NCBI RefSeq assembly: GCF_902706285.1
Contig: NZ_CACSKD010000015.1
Location: 86,453-150,452, forward strand
Length of the DNA: 64,000 bases
Direction of reading: 5' to 3'
Source: Rhizobium sp. 18055
GTDB taxonomy: Bacteria; Pseudomonadota; Alphaproteobacteria; Rhizobiales; Rhizobiaceae
The first letter of the stretch is position 1; each line of letters opens with the position of its first letter. The notes beneath the pieces were generated by a model, which made no database searches, was not told the origin of the DNA, and saw only the letters and a list, made by a program, of their open reading frames with translations. Of the stretch, positions 45,526 through 54,950 are shown in pieces. A program made the translations under genes and the position numbers.

Positions 45526-46358
45526 TCCGCCCGCCTCTGGTAAATTTTCTGCTCACGCACGAAATCGACGAAAGCGTTGGCGTGACTGGAAAACCGCAAG
45601 CTCTCCTTTGCGCCGAGACCGAGAAATCCTTTGCGGGCGATCGAATCCTTGAAGAGACCGAGCGCGCGGTCCTGCAGATTCCTGTTGAAATAGATCATCA
45701 CGTTGCGGCAGGAAATGAGATGCATTTCTCCGAAACCGGCGTCAGTTACAAGACTGTGATCGGAGAACACGACGTTTCGACGCAGGGTCTTGGCGAAGGA
45801 GACCCTCCCATAGGCCGCCTGGTAGTAGTCCGAAAGCGAGGACTTGCCCCCGGATTTTCTGTGGTTCTCAGTGAAGAGCGGTATCCGATCGAGGGAATAT
45901 ACTGCCGCCTCTGCAGCTTCTAACGCTTGATGATTGATGTCGGTGGCGTAGAAGATTGTCCGATCTTCGAGCCCCTCCTCCCGGAACAGGATGACCAGCG
46001 AATAGAGTTCCTCGCCGTTGCTGCAACCGGCAACCCAGACTTTCAACGAGGGATAGGTACGAAGATGCGGTACAAGCTTCTCGCGGACAGCTTTGAAGTA
46101 GGTCGGATCCCGGAACATCTCGCTGACCTGAACGGTCAGATAACGTAGCAACCGCGGCAGCAGAGCCGGATCATGCAACACGCCTTCCTGCAATGCCGAG
46201 AAGGTTGGAAAACCTAATTGTTCGCGAGCCTGCTTGAGCCGACGCTTGATCGACGCCATCGCATAGTTGCGAAAATCGTAATGGTACTTGAGGAACAGGG
46301 CTTCAAGCAGGAGCCTGATCTCGATGTCTTCGATCTTTGCGGGTGCTAATTCGCTCAT
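45522..46358 (-). CDS. CheR-type methyltransferase
   Basis: 278 aa. N-terminal helical domain with LFLKYHYDFRNYAMASIKRRL, then SAM-binding domain: VWVAGCSNGEELYSLVILF, FYATDINHQALEAAEAAVY and MHLISCRNVMIYFNRNLQ. No TPR or other extension and no obvious beta-subdomain extension needed for pentapeptide binding beyond the standard. It overlaps both neighbours by four bases (ATGA), so hybrid kinase, CheR, CheB are produced together. Confidence 0.9.
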   Translation of the reverse strand: MSELAPAKIEDIEIRLLLEALFLKYHYDFRNYAMASIKRRLKQAREQLGFPTFSALQEGVLHDPALLPRLLRYLTVQVSEMFRDPTYFKAVREKLVPHLRTYPSLKVWVAGCSNGEELYSLVILFREEGLEDRTIFYATDINHQALEAAEAAVYSLDRIPLFTENHRKSGGKSSLSDYYQAAYGRVSFAKTLRRNVVFSDHSLVTDAGFGEMHLISCRNVMIYFNRNLQDRALGLFKDSIARKGFLGLGAKESLRFSSHANAFVDFVREQKIYQRRAE

Positions 46359-49300
46359 TTGGGCATCCAGACGCGGACGAGCGACAGCAGCTTCTCCACG
46401 TCAAGCGGTTTGGCCATATAGTCATTGGCGCCGGCCTCGATGCAACGCTGCTGATCGTCGGGCATGGCCTTGGCGGTCAGCGTGATGATCGGCAGCTTCT
46501 TCCAGGCCGGGTTCTTGCGGATTTCACGGGTGGCGGTGAGACCGTCCATGACCGGCATCATGACGTCCATGAGCACCAGTTCGATCGGAGCATCCGAGGT
46601 TTTCTGCAAGGCCTCGAGCGCCTCTCGTCCGTTGCGCGCGATGTCGACGCTCGCCCCACGCGGTTCGAGAATATTGGTGAGCGCATAAACATTGCGCACG
46701 TCGTCCTCAACGATAAGAATGCGCCGTCCTTCAAGCAGGGCGTCGCGGTTGCGGGCCTTTCGGATCATCTTCTGCTGTTCGTCGGGCAGCTCGGAGATGA
46801 CCTGGTGCAGGAACAGGCTGACTTCATCGAGCAGGCGCTCGGGAGACTTCGCCCCCTTGATGATGATCGACTTCGAATAGCGCCGCAGCTTCTGTTCATC
46901 GTCGCCAGACAGCTCGCGGCCGGTATAGACGATGACCGGCGGGAAAGAGTAGGCGCTTTCCTGGCTAAGCGTTTCCAGCAGCGTATAGCCGGAGGCGTCC
47001 GGCAGGGAGAGGTCCAGGACCATGCAGTCAAAGGTCTGGTCCTTGAGAAGATCCAGGCATTCGGCTGCTGTGCTCGCTGTGACGGTCTCGACATCGCCCG
47101 ACCCGAGCAGTCTGGCTACGGCCTCGCGTTGGACGGGATCGTCCTCGACGATGAGAATGCGATGGACCCCTTGAGAAAGTTTCGCGTCGAGCTTTTGCAG
47201 GACCTCGACCAGTTGTTCCCGGTTGACCGGCTTGGTCATGTAGCCGACGGCGCCCAAGGAGTAGGCCGACTCTGTGTGATCGCCAGCGGAGACGACGTGG
47301 ATCGGAATATGGCGCGTTTGGACATCGTGCTTCAGTCTATCGAGGACTGCGAGACCCGATTGGTCGGGTAGGCCCACATCCAGTACGATCGCGTTCGGCA
47401 TGTGCTGCTTAGCAAGGTTCAACGCCTCCTCGGCAGTGCCGGCCACGATCGACTGAAAACCCAGCTCACGTGACAGATCACGTACGATGGCAGCGAAGGT
47501 ATCGTCGTCCTCAATGACAAGCAGGATCCGTTTGTTCGTGGTTATGGCGTCGCGATCATCCTCGACCTTACGAGACGGTTTTGCTGGCGCAATCGATCCA
47601 GCCTGTTCCGGCTGGACTGATGCCGAGATCGCCGAAACGGGCGACGGTTGATCTCGCGGCGCCACACTGGCCGGATTGTAGTGGCCGGGGACGGTCACAA
47701 TGAACGTACTGCCCTCACCGGGCTCGCTCTGAAGTTCGAATTCCGCGCCGAGGAGCCGCACAAGCTCGCGCGAGATGGATAGACCAAGCCCTGTGCCGCC
47801 GAACCGCCGGCTGATCGTGCCATCGGCCTGGTGGAAGGCCTCAAAGACCCGTCGCTGCTGCTCCTTGGCGATGCCGATCCCGGTATCGGAAACCGAGAAA
47901 GCGATCTTGCCACCATCCAGCCCTCGAACAGAGAGCCTGACCTGCCCGGCGTCGGTGAACTTGATCGCGTTGGAAAGCAGGTTCTTGAGCACTTGTTCGA
48001 GCCGTTGCGGATCGGTCTCCAGTGTTTGCGGGCTATCTGGCGCGATTTCGACAGCGAAGGCCAGTTCCTTGTCCGCGGCAAGCGGTTCGAATACCTGGTG
48101 CAGATTGTTCGCCAGACGCTCGACCGCCACCGTTTCCGGCCTTATTTCCACACGGCCGGCCTCGATCTTCGAGAGATCGAGAATGTCGTTGATGAGGTTG
48201 AGGAGATCGTTGCCGGAGGACTGGATCGTCTTGGCAAACTTGACCTGCTCGTCGGTGAGGTTGTCTTCCGGATTGTCGGCGAGGAGCTTGGCGAGGATCA
48301 ATGACGAATTGAGCGGCGTGCGAAGCTCATGCGACATGTTGGCCAGAAAGTCCGACTTATATTGGCTTGCCTGCTCCAACTCTCGGGCTTTCAGCTGAAC
48401 GGACGCATTGGCCCGCTCTAGGTCGTCGCGCTGTCCTTCCAACTGCTGGGCCTGCTCTTCAAGCTGTGAATTGGTCTGTTCGAGTTCGACCTGTTGTTGC
48501 TCGAGGCGGGCCTGGCTTTCTTTCAGCACCCGGCTTTGTTCCTCCAGTTCTTCGTTGGAAACGCGGAGCTCCTCGCTCTGTGTTTGCAACTCCTCTGACT
48601 GTCTCTGAGTTTCTTCTAGGAGTTCCTGGAGCTCGGCACGGTAAGTCGCCGACCGGACGGCGATGGCGACCCCCTCCGAGGCACGCTCGAGAAGGGTTAT
48701 GACGCGTTCATCAACCGGGTGCAAAAAGCCGAGCTCGATCACCGATTTGACCGCGCCATCGACGCTGCCGGGAACAACGACAAGATGTTTCGGTTTGTCT
48801 TTTCCGAGCGCCGAACCAAAGGCAAGATACCCGTCCGGTACTTCTCCGATCACCATTGATCGGCCTTCGGCGGCCGCCTGCCCCAGCAAACCCTCTCTGG
48901 GCCTGAACTGCGCCGGCACGCTGGCCCCATCCGGAACTCCATAGGTGGATGCGCGCTCGAATTGCTGGCTCTTTGCAGTAAAGACTGCTCCGGCCACCGC
49001 GCCGACATAACGTGCGAGGAAATCAAGGATGCTGTTACCGAGCTGGTCGAGTTGCTGATCTCCCAGTGCGGCTGCGGCCAAGCCGACCTGTCCGGACTGT
49101 AGCCATTCGTCACGGCGGCGAGCCAACGTGGCACGCCGGATCAGAAAACCGATCGTGGCGGTTAGGAGAATGCCAAGCAGCCCAGACAAGAGGGTGCTGA
49201 CGAGCGCACGCTGCTGAGCATCCTCCATCTCGACAAGGCGACGGGTGCGAACCTCTCCTTCCGCCTGACTGATCGCGGCTATCTGCGCGCGGATCGCATC

Positions 49301-49783
49301 CATCTCGATCTTGCCGCGGTCGGAATTGACGATTGCGAGCGCGGATTCTATGCTTTGGGTACGACGAAGGTCGATGGTTTCACTCAATTCTTTTAGTTTG
49401 GCGTCGACATGTTGCCGAAGCGCCTTCAACCGCTCACCCTGGCCTGGGTTGGCGCCGGTAAGCTCACCGATCTCATCAAGCTGTGGCGGGACTGCCCCGA
49501 GGGCGACCGTGTAAGGAGCGAGATATGCCTCGTTGTTTGTAAGAAGAAATCCGCGCTGACCGGTTTCGGCATCTTGAACCTGCGAGAACAACTCATCGAG
49601 CGCGACGATGGCAATGTGGGTCTGCACAATCCGGAGGTTGCCTTCCCGAAGGGCCTGCGAATTAAAGTATGCGACAAGGGCGCTGACGACAAAAAAGATA
49701 ACCGCCGCAGCTAGGCCAAATGCCACACTGAGATCAAGGCCCAGTACCAATTTGTTGGATCGGGGCCGTTGGTTTCGATTCAT
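46355..49783 (-). CDS. CHASE3-GAF hybrid histidine kinase with three receivers
   Basis: 1142-aa membrane kinase from ATG 49783; an in-frame start at 49840 is possible. Order: TM1 about 14-36, CHASE3 periplasmic domain (DAETGQRGFLLTNNEAYL), TM2 about 190-210, GAF domain to about 390, a long Gln/Glu-rich coiled coil (about 395-480), HisKA with NMSHELRTPLNSSLILAK, HATPase with GTGLGLSISRELVRLLG, then three receivers with phospho-Asps in IVLDVGLPD, MVLDLSLPD and LVLMDVMMPV. Heads the operon with cheR, cheB and the REC-kinase. The stimulus is unknown. The coiled-coil length is unusual. Confidence 0.9.
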   Translation of the reverse strand: MNRNQRPRSNKLVLGLDLSVAFGLAAAVIFFVVSALVAYFNSQALREGNLRIVQTHIAIVALDELFSQVQDAETGQRGFLLTNNEAYLAPYTVALGAVPPQLDEIGELTGANPGQGERLKALRQHVDAKLKELSETIDLRRTQSIESALAIVNSDRGKIEMDAIRAQIAAISQAEGEVRTRRLVEMEDAQQRALVSTLLSGLLGILLTATIGFLIRRATLARRRDEWLQSGQVGLAAAALGDQQLDQLGNSILDFLARYVGAVAGAVFTAKSQQFERASTYGVPDGASVPAQFRPREGLLGQAAAEGRSMVIGEVPDGYLAFGSALGKDKPKHLVVVPGSVDGAVKSVIELGFLHPVDERVITLLERASEGVAIAVRSATYRAELQELLEETQRQSEELQTQSEELRVSNEELEEQSRVLKESQARLEQQQVELEQTNSQLEEQAQQLEGQRDDLERANASVQLKARELEQASQYKSDFLANMSHELRTPLNSSLILAKLLADNPEDNLTDEQVKFAKTIQSSGNDLLNLINDILDLSKIEAGRVEIRPETVAVERLANNLHQVFEPLAADKELAFAVEIAPDSPQTLETDPQRLEQVLKNLLSNAIKFTDAGQVRLSVRGLDGGKIAFSVSDTGIGIAKEQQRRVFEAFHQADGTISRRFGGTGLGLSISRELVRLLGAEFELQSEPGEGSTFIVTVPGHYNPASVAPRDQPSPVSAISASVQPEQAGSIAPAKPSRKVEDDRDAITTNKRILLVIEDDDTFAAIVRDLSRELGFQSIVAGTAEEALNLAKQHMPNAIVLDVGLPDQSGLAVLDRLKHDVQTRHIPIHVVSAGDHTESAYSLGAVGYMTKPVNREQLVEVLQKLDAKLSQGVHRILIVEDDPVQREAVARLLGSGDVETVTASTAAECLDLLKDQTFDCMVLDLSLPDASGYTLLETLSQESAYSFPPVIVYTGRELSGDDEQKLRRYSKSIIIKGAKSPERLLDEVSLFLHQVISELPDEQQKMIRKARNRDALLEGRRILIVEDDVRNVYALTNILEPRGASVDIARNGREALEALQKTSDAPIELVLMDVMMPVMDGLTATREIRKNPAWKKLPIITLTAKAMPDDQQRCIEAGANDYMAKPLDVEKLLSLVRVWMPK

Positions 49784-49952
49784 GGCTTCTCTCTGACAGC
49801 TTGCCTTAAAAGGGCTGGTGATAGCATGGTTTGACGGCATTCGCCGACGATTTGGCTATAGCGCGTACTGCAATTCAGATCCACGTCAAGCCACGTAGAG
49901 CATTCTGGCAAATCATTGAATGACCATCGCCGAAGGTTGGGTGACGCACTTT

Positions 49953-50717
49953 TCATGGAACCCGGTCCAGCAATGACCGAAGGTTCGAGACGATAACCTT
50001 TGTCATCGCGCCCGATGAAACCCCAAGGATGGCCGCCGTAGCGTCGGCGACAAACGGCACGTCGCTCGGTTCGGTCGCCTTTCCCTCAAGCTGGGTGAAC
50101 GGCCCGTCCGTTTCGGTGAGGAGGCGGTCCCGCGGCAGGCTTGCGATCAGGTCTCGACCGCGATCGGTTCGTGTCATTTCGGCATTGATAGAGAAGTAAC
50201 ACCCTAGAGCCACCGCTCTGCGAGCCTCGCTCTTGCTGCCAGTGAACCAATGAAGCACGACGGTCCCGCTGTCTCGTGGAAGATAAGTTTCGATCATGTC
50301 CAGAACCGCGGGCGCGCTCCTGACGCTGTGTACCGTGAGTATTTTGCCGCCGGCTTCGGCGCATCGTATGAGCACACGCTGAAACACATGTTTTTGAGCT
50401 TCCAGCGACTTGTAGAAGCGAGGGCCCGCATCGAGACCGACCTCGCCCACGTAGCGTGTCTCGGGCAAATGACGTTCCCACAATGGCAGTTCATCGGCGC
50501 GGTCGGCAACCAGTTGAGGGTGTAGCCCCAGCGCTGCGCGAACATAGCGTGTGTGTCGCGTGAGTTCGTGGTTGCGTGCCCACGCTCTCGGCGTCGTCGT
50601 CACCGTCAGCGTATAGATCCGCGCGGCTTCCGCCCTTGCGACGGCCGCTGCGTGATCGGGATAGAGGTCGAGGTGACAGTGGAAATCCACGCCACGGATT
50701 GATGCCGTCTCGCTCAT
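49953..50717 (-). CDS. qatD: Qat defence protein QatD (TatD-family hydrolase)
   Basis: 254-aa metal-dependent hydrolase of the TatD amidohydrolase-like family. The metal site begins with His13 and His15 in VDFHCHLD; further ligands are Glu in YVGEVGLD, His in LTVHSVR and Asp in LLTETDGPF. TatD proteins are nucleases; in the described Qat anti-phage system this is the fourth gene. Its start overlaps the qatC stop by four bases (ATGA), and all five genes upstream to the endonuclease-like gene are coupled this way. Assignment to Qat rests on the neighbours; TatD alone would be ambiguous. Confidence 0.88.
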   Translation of the reverse strand: MSETASIRGVDFHCHLDLYPDHAAAVARAEAARIYTLTVTTTPRAWARNHELTRHTRYVRAALGLHPQLVADRADELPLWERHLPETRYVGEVGLDAGPRFYKSLEAQKHVFQRVLIRCAEAGGKILTVHSVRSAPAVLDMIETYLPRDSGTVVLHWFTGSKSEARRAVALGCYFSINAEMTRTDRGRDLIASLPRDRLLTETDGPFTQLEGKATEPSDVPFVADATAAILGVSSGAMTKVIVSNLRSLLDRVP

Positions 50718-52084
50718 CCGGGTCTCGTCCTCACGCCCTTCAGGAGGTCCCCGACTTCCTCAAGTCCGCGTCGGTACACGTCCGCGAGAGCGGCTTGCCG
50801 CTGCGGACTTTCATCGAAGAGCGGTCCCGGTTTGTGAATGAGGAGCGGCGCCAATCCCGGACGCGCCCGAAGGCGCTCGATGGCAAGCTGGAAGGAGCGG
50901 ACCTGCACCCCTTCCGACTGTCGGGTGTCCAGCACGTGAGCGGCGAGATCGGGCACGGTATAGACCGTCGGATCGGTATCAGGCCGCAAGCCCTTAAGCA
51001 GGGCCGCGCGCCGTATAAGACAAGGCAGGCAATAGCCGCAGTGTTGTGTGCCGAGCCCTTGCCATCTCCCTTTCGTGGGGGAGGCGCAGGAGAGCGATGC
51101 CGGCGTGAGCTGACGCAGAAGCGTCAGGTTGGCGCATTCCTCTGCCATCTCGCCTTTCGTGCGATCCCAATAGGGGTTCTCGATGCGGCCAACGATCCCG
51201 AGCTCGGCCAGGGCATCATTCCAACGGGCGATATAGAAGGGATGCGTCGTGCGCGTGCTCAGCGCGCCGAGCCGGAGCGGGTCGAGCGGCACGTTGACCG
51301 CGATCAGGCCGTTTTCGGGTACTTTCAGAGTGAAGGCCCGCTCAAGGCCGGTGCCCGCGAATATCCCCAGAGCGAAGAAGAGGAAAGACCGCCCTCGCGT
51401 GGTGTTCTCCCCAGCCGATCCACGCACCAAACCATCGGGGAAAGCCATCCAGAGACGCAGGCGCTCAAAGCCTCGTCCGCGATACTGCGCTTTGAGCGCC
51501 TCGTAGATTGTTCCTTGCGCATCGCTGGTGGCGCCTTCGCCGGCATGGCTGATGAGCAGCGGGATACGGCCCGCCTCGAGGGCATCGATCGCTCCGATCA
51601 GACTGTCGAGGCCGCCCGAGAACAAGGCGAGGTCGTCGAAAAGAGGTCCCAGCAGCCTTGCGGGAGCCGTTGAAGCCACGCGCGCGAAGCGCGGTGGACG
51701 GGAGCGGAATCCCAACGACCAACGATCACCGGTGAGGAAGTTCAACAGTCTTTCGAATGTCGAGGCGGCGCCCTGCCAGCGGGCCACGTCCGATACGGGG
51801 ACGATCAAGCGCAATTCACGCGTCCAGCCATCCTGGGATTCGCTATCGCGCGAGACGCGGGTGTCGGCAGCATGAACATGCGCCGCCAATACCAGGAGAT
51901 CCACGCCGATTTCCGACGGGAAGACCCCGAGGCGAGAAACATCGGTCAATGCGCGCCCGATCCCATGGTCGAGTGTTCGTTCGCCGACGACGAGGTCGAG
52001 CCGCGTTTCGGCTTCTCCGTCGCCCAGTGGCATACGGTCACGATCGCCAGGCCCGTAGCGGCCAGTGATAACATGTCTTCTCAT
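50714..52084 (-). CDS. qatC: Qat defence protein QatC (QueC-like)
   Basis: 456-aa protein whose middle is a QueC-like PP-loop ATPase: LFSGGLDSLIGAI with the P-loop SGGLDS at 156-161, and a zinc site made by Cys333, Cys349, Cys352 and Cys355 (HCGYCLPC). QueC makes 7-cyano-7-deazaguanine in queuosine synthesis, but no other que genes occur here and the N-terminal 140 residues are extra, which fits the defence paralogue. It is translationally coupled to qatB and qatD. Active-site motifs are intact, so it should be catalytic. Confidence 0.9.
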   Translation of the reverse strand: MRRHVITGRYGPGDRDRMPLGDGEAETRLDLVVGERTLDHGIGRALTDVSRLGVFPSEIGVDLLVLAAHVHAADTRVSRDSESQDGWTRELRLIVPVSDVARWQGAASTFERLLNFLTGDRWSLGFRSRPPRFARVASTAPARLLGPLFDDLALFSGGLDSLIGAIDALEAGRIPLLISHAGEGATSDAQGTIYEALKAQYRGRGFERLRLWMAFPDGLVRGSAGENTTRGRSFLFFALGIFAGTGLERAFTLKVPENGLIAVNVPLDPLRLGALSTRTTHPFYIARWNDALAELGIVGRIENPYWDRTKGEMAEECANLTLLRQLTPASLSCASPTKGRWQGLGTQHCGYCLPCLIRRAALLKGLRPDTDPTVYTVPDLAAHVLDTRQSEGVQVRSFQLAIERLRARPGLAPLLIHKPGPLFDESPQRQAALADVYRRGLEEVGDLLKGVRTRPG

Positions 52085-52980
52085 ACGTCCTCCGCCTCCG
52101 CATCACCCATAATCCGAAGGATGCCGAATGCCTGCTCATAGACGCGTCCGACAAAGGCGAGCACACGATCGGGCGTCAGCGCAGCGGCCGCTGCTCGCGC
52201 TGTCGTCAGCGCATCGGCGACCCCGCGCCTGATGAAATCGTTGAGCTGCGCCTGTACGCGCGCAGCTTCCCGGCTGTCGCTGGGCAGTGTCACTGTCCTT
52301 GCCCCGATATCGTTGCAGAGCCGGGCTTCGATCGCATTCGTCGCATAGAGTTCGAAAACAGTCTGCATCTGTTCGGCGGTGATGCCGTCGAGGTCCGTGA
52401 TGCCTGCTCCGGCGAGGTCGGCGATGGTTTCTATGAAGGCTTCACGGGCGATACCTTCATCGATCGACCCGCCATCGGGGCAGACATAATCCGCGAGACC
52501 GAGAAAGATCTCTTCGATCGGCCTGCCGGCCAGGCCGTCGAGGTTGAGGGCGCGCAACGCTTCGGTGGCACCACGGTTGACTGCATCCGACAAGAAGCCG
52601 AGCAGGCGACTGCCGGCGCCCCGGGCCGACCCCATCCGCGCGGCCGCCGTACGCGCGCCGCCGGAGGACGAACCAACATAGTGAGATACAGCGCGGCCGA
52701 GACTTCTGCGGTCGTCACCGCCGGAACCGGCGAAGCGCGAAAAATTGTTGCGCGCCGCTGAAAAGCGGGTTGGATCCGCGATCGGTGGCAGTGGAGATCT
52801 CACTGGCGCAACCGGCGGCGCGTCAGGTGGTGTTCCGTCAGGGGGAGCGCCGTCCGGCGGCTGACCCGGAGAAGCAGGCGTACCGTCAGGTGCTGCCGGC
52901 GCGGCGCCGTCATCCCCAAGCCAGCTTGGGACAAGAGGAGTGCTGCCGCCCTGACCGCCAAATGCGCTGGATGTGCCCAT
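52081..52980 (-). CDS. qatB: Qat defence protein QatB
   Basis: 299 aa. It opens MGTSSAFGGQGGSTPLVPSW, the recognisable Gly/Ser-rich start of QatB, then a long Pro/Ala/Gly-rich linker (about 25-70) and a helical C-terminal domain rich in Ala and Asp (ITDLDGITAEQMQTVFELYA). Gly2 would be exposed if the initiator Met is removed. No enzymatic motif. Sits between the ATPase and QueC-like genes with 1- and 4-base overlaps. Its role is not known to me with certainty; reports that QueC-like defence enzymes modify a glycine-bearing terminus make it a candidate substrate. Confidence 0.85.
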   Translation of the reverse strand: MGTSSAFGGQGGSTPLVPSWLGDDGAAPAAPDGTPASPGQPPDGAPPDGTPPDAPPVAPVRSPLPPIADPTRFSAARNNFSRFAGSGGDDRRSLGRAVSHYVGSSSGGARTAAARMGSARGAGSRLLGFLSDAVNRGATEALRALNLDGLAGRPIEEIFLGLADYVCPDGGSIDEGIAREAFIETIADLAGAGITDLDGITAEQMQTVFELYATNAIEARLCNDIGARTVTLPSDSREAARVQAQLNDFIRRGVADALTTARAAAAALTPDRVLAFVGRVYEQAFGILRIMGDAEAEDV

Positions 52981-54950
52981 CAGCGGCCTCCCTGCCGGGT
53001 GCGCAAAACACCGTTGGCGGCCGCCTTCAGCATCAGCCCACCGTCCTTACCCCATGTCTGCAGCAGTCGATCGTAACGCTGGACGGCCTCACCGTCCTTG
53101 ATGACGCCCTCCCAGCCTCCGCACACCCATGGACCGAGGCGATCTCGAGGAAGTGCGTCGAGAAAATCGAGGAGTTGGCCCTGAAGCGTGGGATGGGCCT
53201 TGATCAATACCGCGAGACCTGCCGCGCCGGCGGGCTCAGTGTCGAAGGCGTCAGCGCCGACGATGCGGCCGCGAACCGCTTCGAACACCTGTGCAGCCTC
53301 AGGTGGGGCGAGCCGCTTGAGATCGGCTTCCAGTCCCTGCACGACGAACTTCCCGCCGAAGAGTTGCTCGACGACAGCCGCCAGGTGTCCGAGAACGGAG
53401 GCGGCGCCGAAATAGTCCTTCCGATCCTTGGCCACAAACAGGTAGGGACGGAGATCCTCGTCGCCGATCATTGTGGGCACCATCGCCCAAGCCTTGATGA
53501 CGGGCGACGAGAGCCACTCACCCAAAAGCGCGCTCTCCGTCGACTTCACCACTTCAAGCGCGGGTTTCGCGCTTTCGGCGTCTTTACCGGTTGTTTTCGC
53601 CGCCTTCGCCTTCGGTTTGTCGTCCTCCTTCTTTTTCGCTGCGGCTTCCAGAGGAGCCAGATCGGCGCATTTGCCATCGCTCGCAGCCGCGGCTGCGGCG
53701 GCGATCTGGTCGAACAACCGCGGAATGAACCGTTCGGCGAGCATCAGCTTGGCGAGGACGGGCAGCTTCACGTCATCACCGAAACCCCGCGCCTCGGCGG
53801 TGAGCTGTCGCATAACCAGCGTATTGAGGAAGCGCTTGATCTGTCGTGGGTTGCCCTTCGTGCCGCTAGCGAGGATCGGTCCGATCTGATCGCTGAGGGC
53901 GAGCGCATTATTCGCACGGGACGCCTTGTCGCCAAGGGCGGTTCTGACCGAGGCGGAATCCAGCGCACCTGAGGTCCAGGGACGTTTCAGGCGCTCTCGT
54001 GCGACGCCAATTAGTTTGTTGAACGCCGGATCGTCGTCACCCAGTTCGGACGCGACGAGCAGCAACGTCACGTAGATACGCGTTTCGGTGTCGCCCAGCG
54101 CGGGGATTCGAAATGGGACCTGGATCAGCTTCTCGAGATAGTTGCGGGCATATGTCTGCGGTCCGGTCGTATCAGGCAGATCCGGGAAATGCTTGCGCAC
54201 GGCGTATTCGATCATCGCCTCGTCTGCCGCGACCACGAACGCGGTCCGTGACGTGAAGACAAACAGCCGGACCGCTTCCAAGGTTTCGATGGCTGTGTCC
54301 GGGAGGCAGCGATCGAGGTCATCGATGAGGACGACGAGCTGTTCGACACCCGCCTTTTCAAGGAGTTCATCGAAGGCTTTGCGGAAGGCGTTGATCTCCT
54401 CTGGAACGTTGGCGCTTTCACCTTCCCCGTCTTTCAGCAGCCCCTTTACGCCATCTATAGCCGACTGGACATTATCCTTGGTGGCGAGCTTCGCCGGATC
54501 GGAAAGGAAACCCTCCAATGTGCCGACGATTGCACCGATCTGGTCGGGCGTGGGGATGCCCGTAAACGCGGTGAAAGCGAGACCGCCAGCTTTCTTGGCG
54601 ACCTTGAGCCAGTCGATACGGCGGAACACATCCTTGACGGCTTCACCTGCCCGCGTCAGCGCCGGCCGCTTCTCGATGAGCCCGGTGACGATGCCCTCGA
54701 TCAAGGCGATCTTGGCATCCTCGAACCCCTGAAAACGCCATCCGTTGAACTTGAGGCAAAGGACCTTCGATTCCTTCTCGAAACCAGCTTCGATCATCTC
54801 CAGGACGCTCGATTTGCCGGCGCCCCAGTCGCCATGCACGCCGATCGTCACCGGTTGATCAGGGCGATCTCGCAGGAGCTTAATAATCGTCGTGGCGATC
54901 GCCTCGTTGTTGAGAAGATCAACCTTGGTTTCGTTGTCTGTCAGGATCAT
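52980..54950 (-). CDS. qatA: Qat defence ATPase QatA (KAP P-loop NTPase)
   Basis: 656-aa P-loop ATPase of the KAP class. Walker A is GDWGAGKSSVLEMI (residues 40-53) and Walker B LVVLIDDLDRCLPD (205-218), with the KAP-typical W-R/F-x-G after strand 2 (LKFNGWRFQGFEDAK). An unusual Lys/Ala/Glu-rich insert (about 440-475, AKKKEDDKPKAKAAKTTG) separates the ATPase core from a C-terminal helical part. No convincing membrane span, though residues 123-133 are mildly hydrophobic. It overlaps the endonuclease-like gene by four bases. Confidence 0.88.
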   Translation of the reverse strand: MILTDNETKVDLLNNEAIATTIIKLLRDRPDQPVTIGVHGDWGAGKSSVLEMIEAGFEKESKVLCLKFNGWRFQGFEDAKIALIEGIVTGLIEKRPALTRAGEAVKDVFRRIDWLKVAKKAGGLAFTAFTGIPTPDQIGAIVGTLEGFLSDPAKLATKDNVQSAIDGVKGLLKDGEGESANVPEEINAFRKAFDELLEKAGVEQLVVLIDDLDRCLPDTAIETLEAVRLFVFTSRTAFVVAADEAMIEYAVRKHFPDLPDTTGPQTYARNYLEKLIQVPFRIPALGDTETRIYVTLLLVASELGDDDPAFNKLIGVARERLKRPWTSGALDSASVRTALGDKASRANNALALSDQIGPILASGTKGNPRQIKRFLNTLVMRQLTAEARGFGDDVKLPVLAKLMLAERFIPRLFDQIAAAAAAASDGKCADLAPLEAAAKKKEDDKPKAKAAKTTGKDAESAKPALEVVKSTESALLGEWLSSPVIKAWAMVPTMIGDEDLRPYLFVAKDRKDYFGAASVLGHLAAVVEQLFGGKFVVQGLEADLKRLAPPEAAQVFEAVRGRIVGADAFDTEPAGAAGLAVLIKAHPTLQGQLLDFLDALPRDRLGPWVCGGWEGVIKDGEAVQRYDRLLQTWGKDGGLMLKAAANGVLRTRQGGR

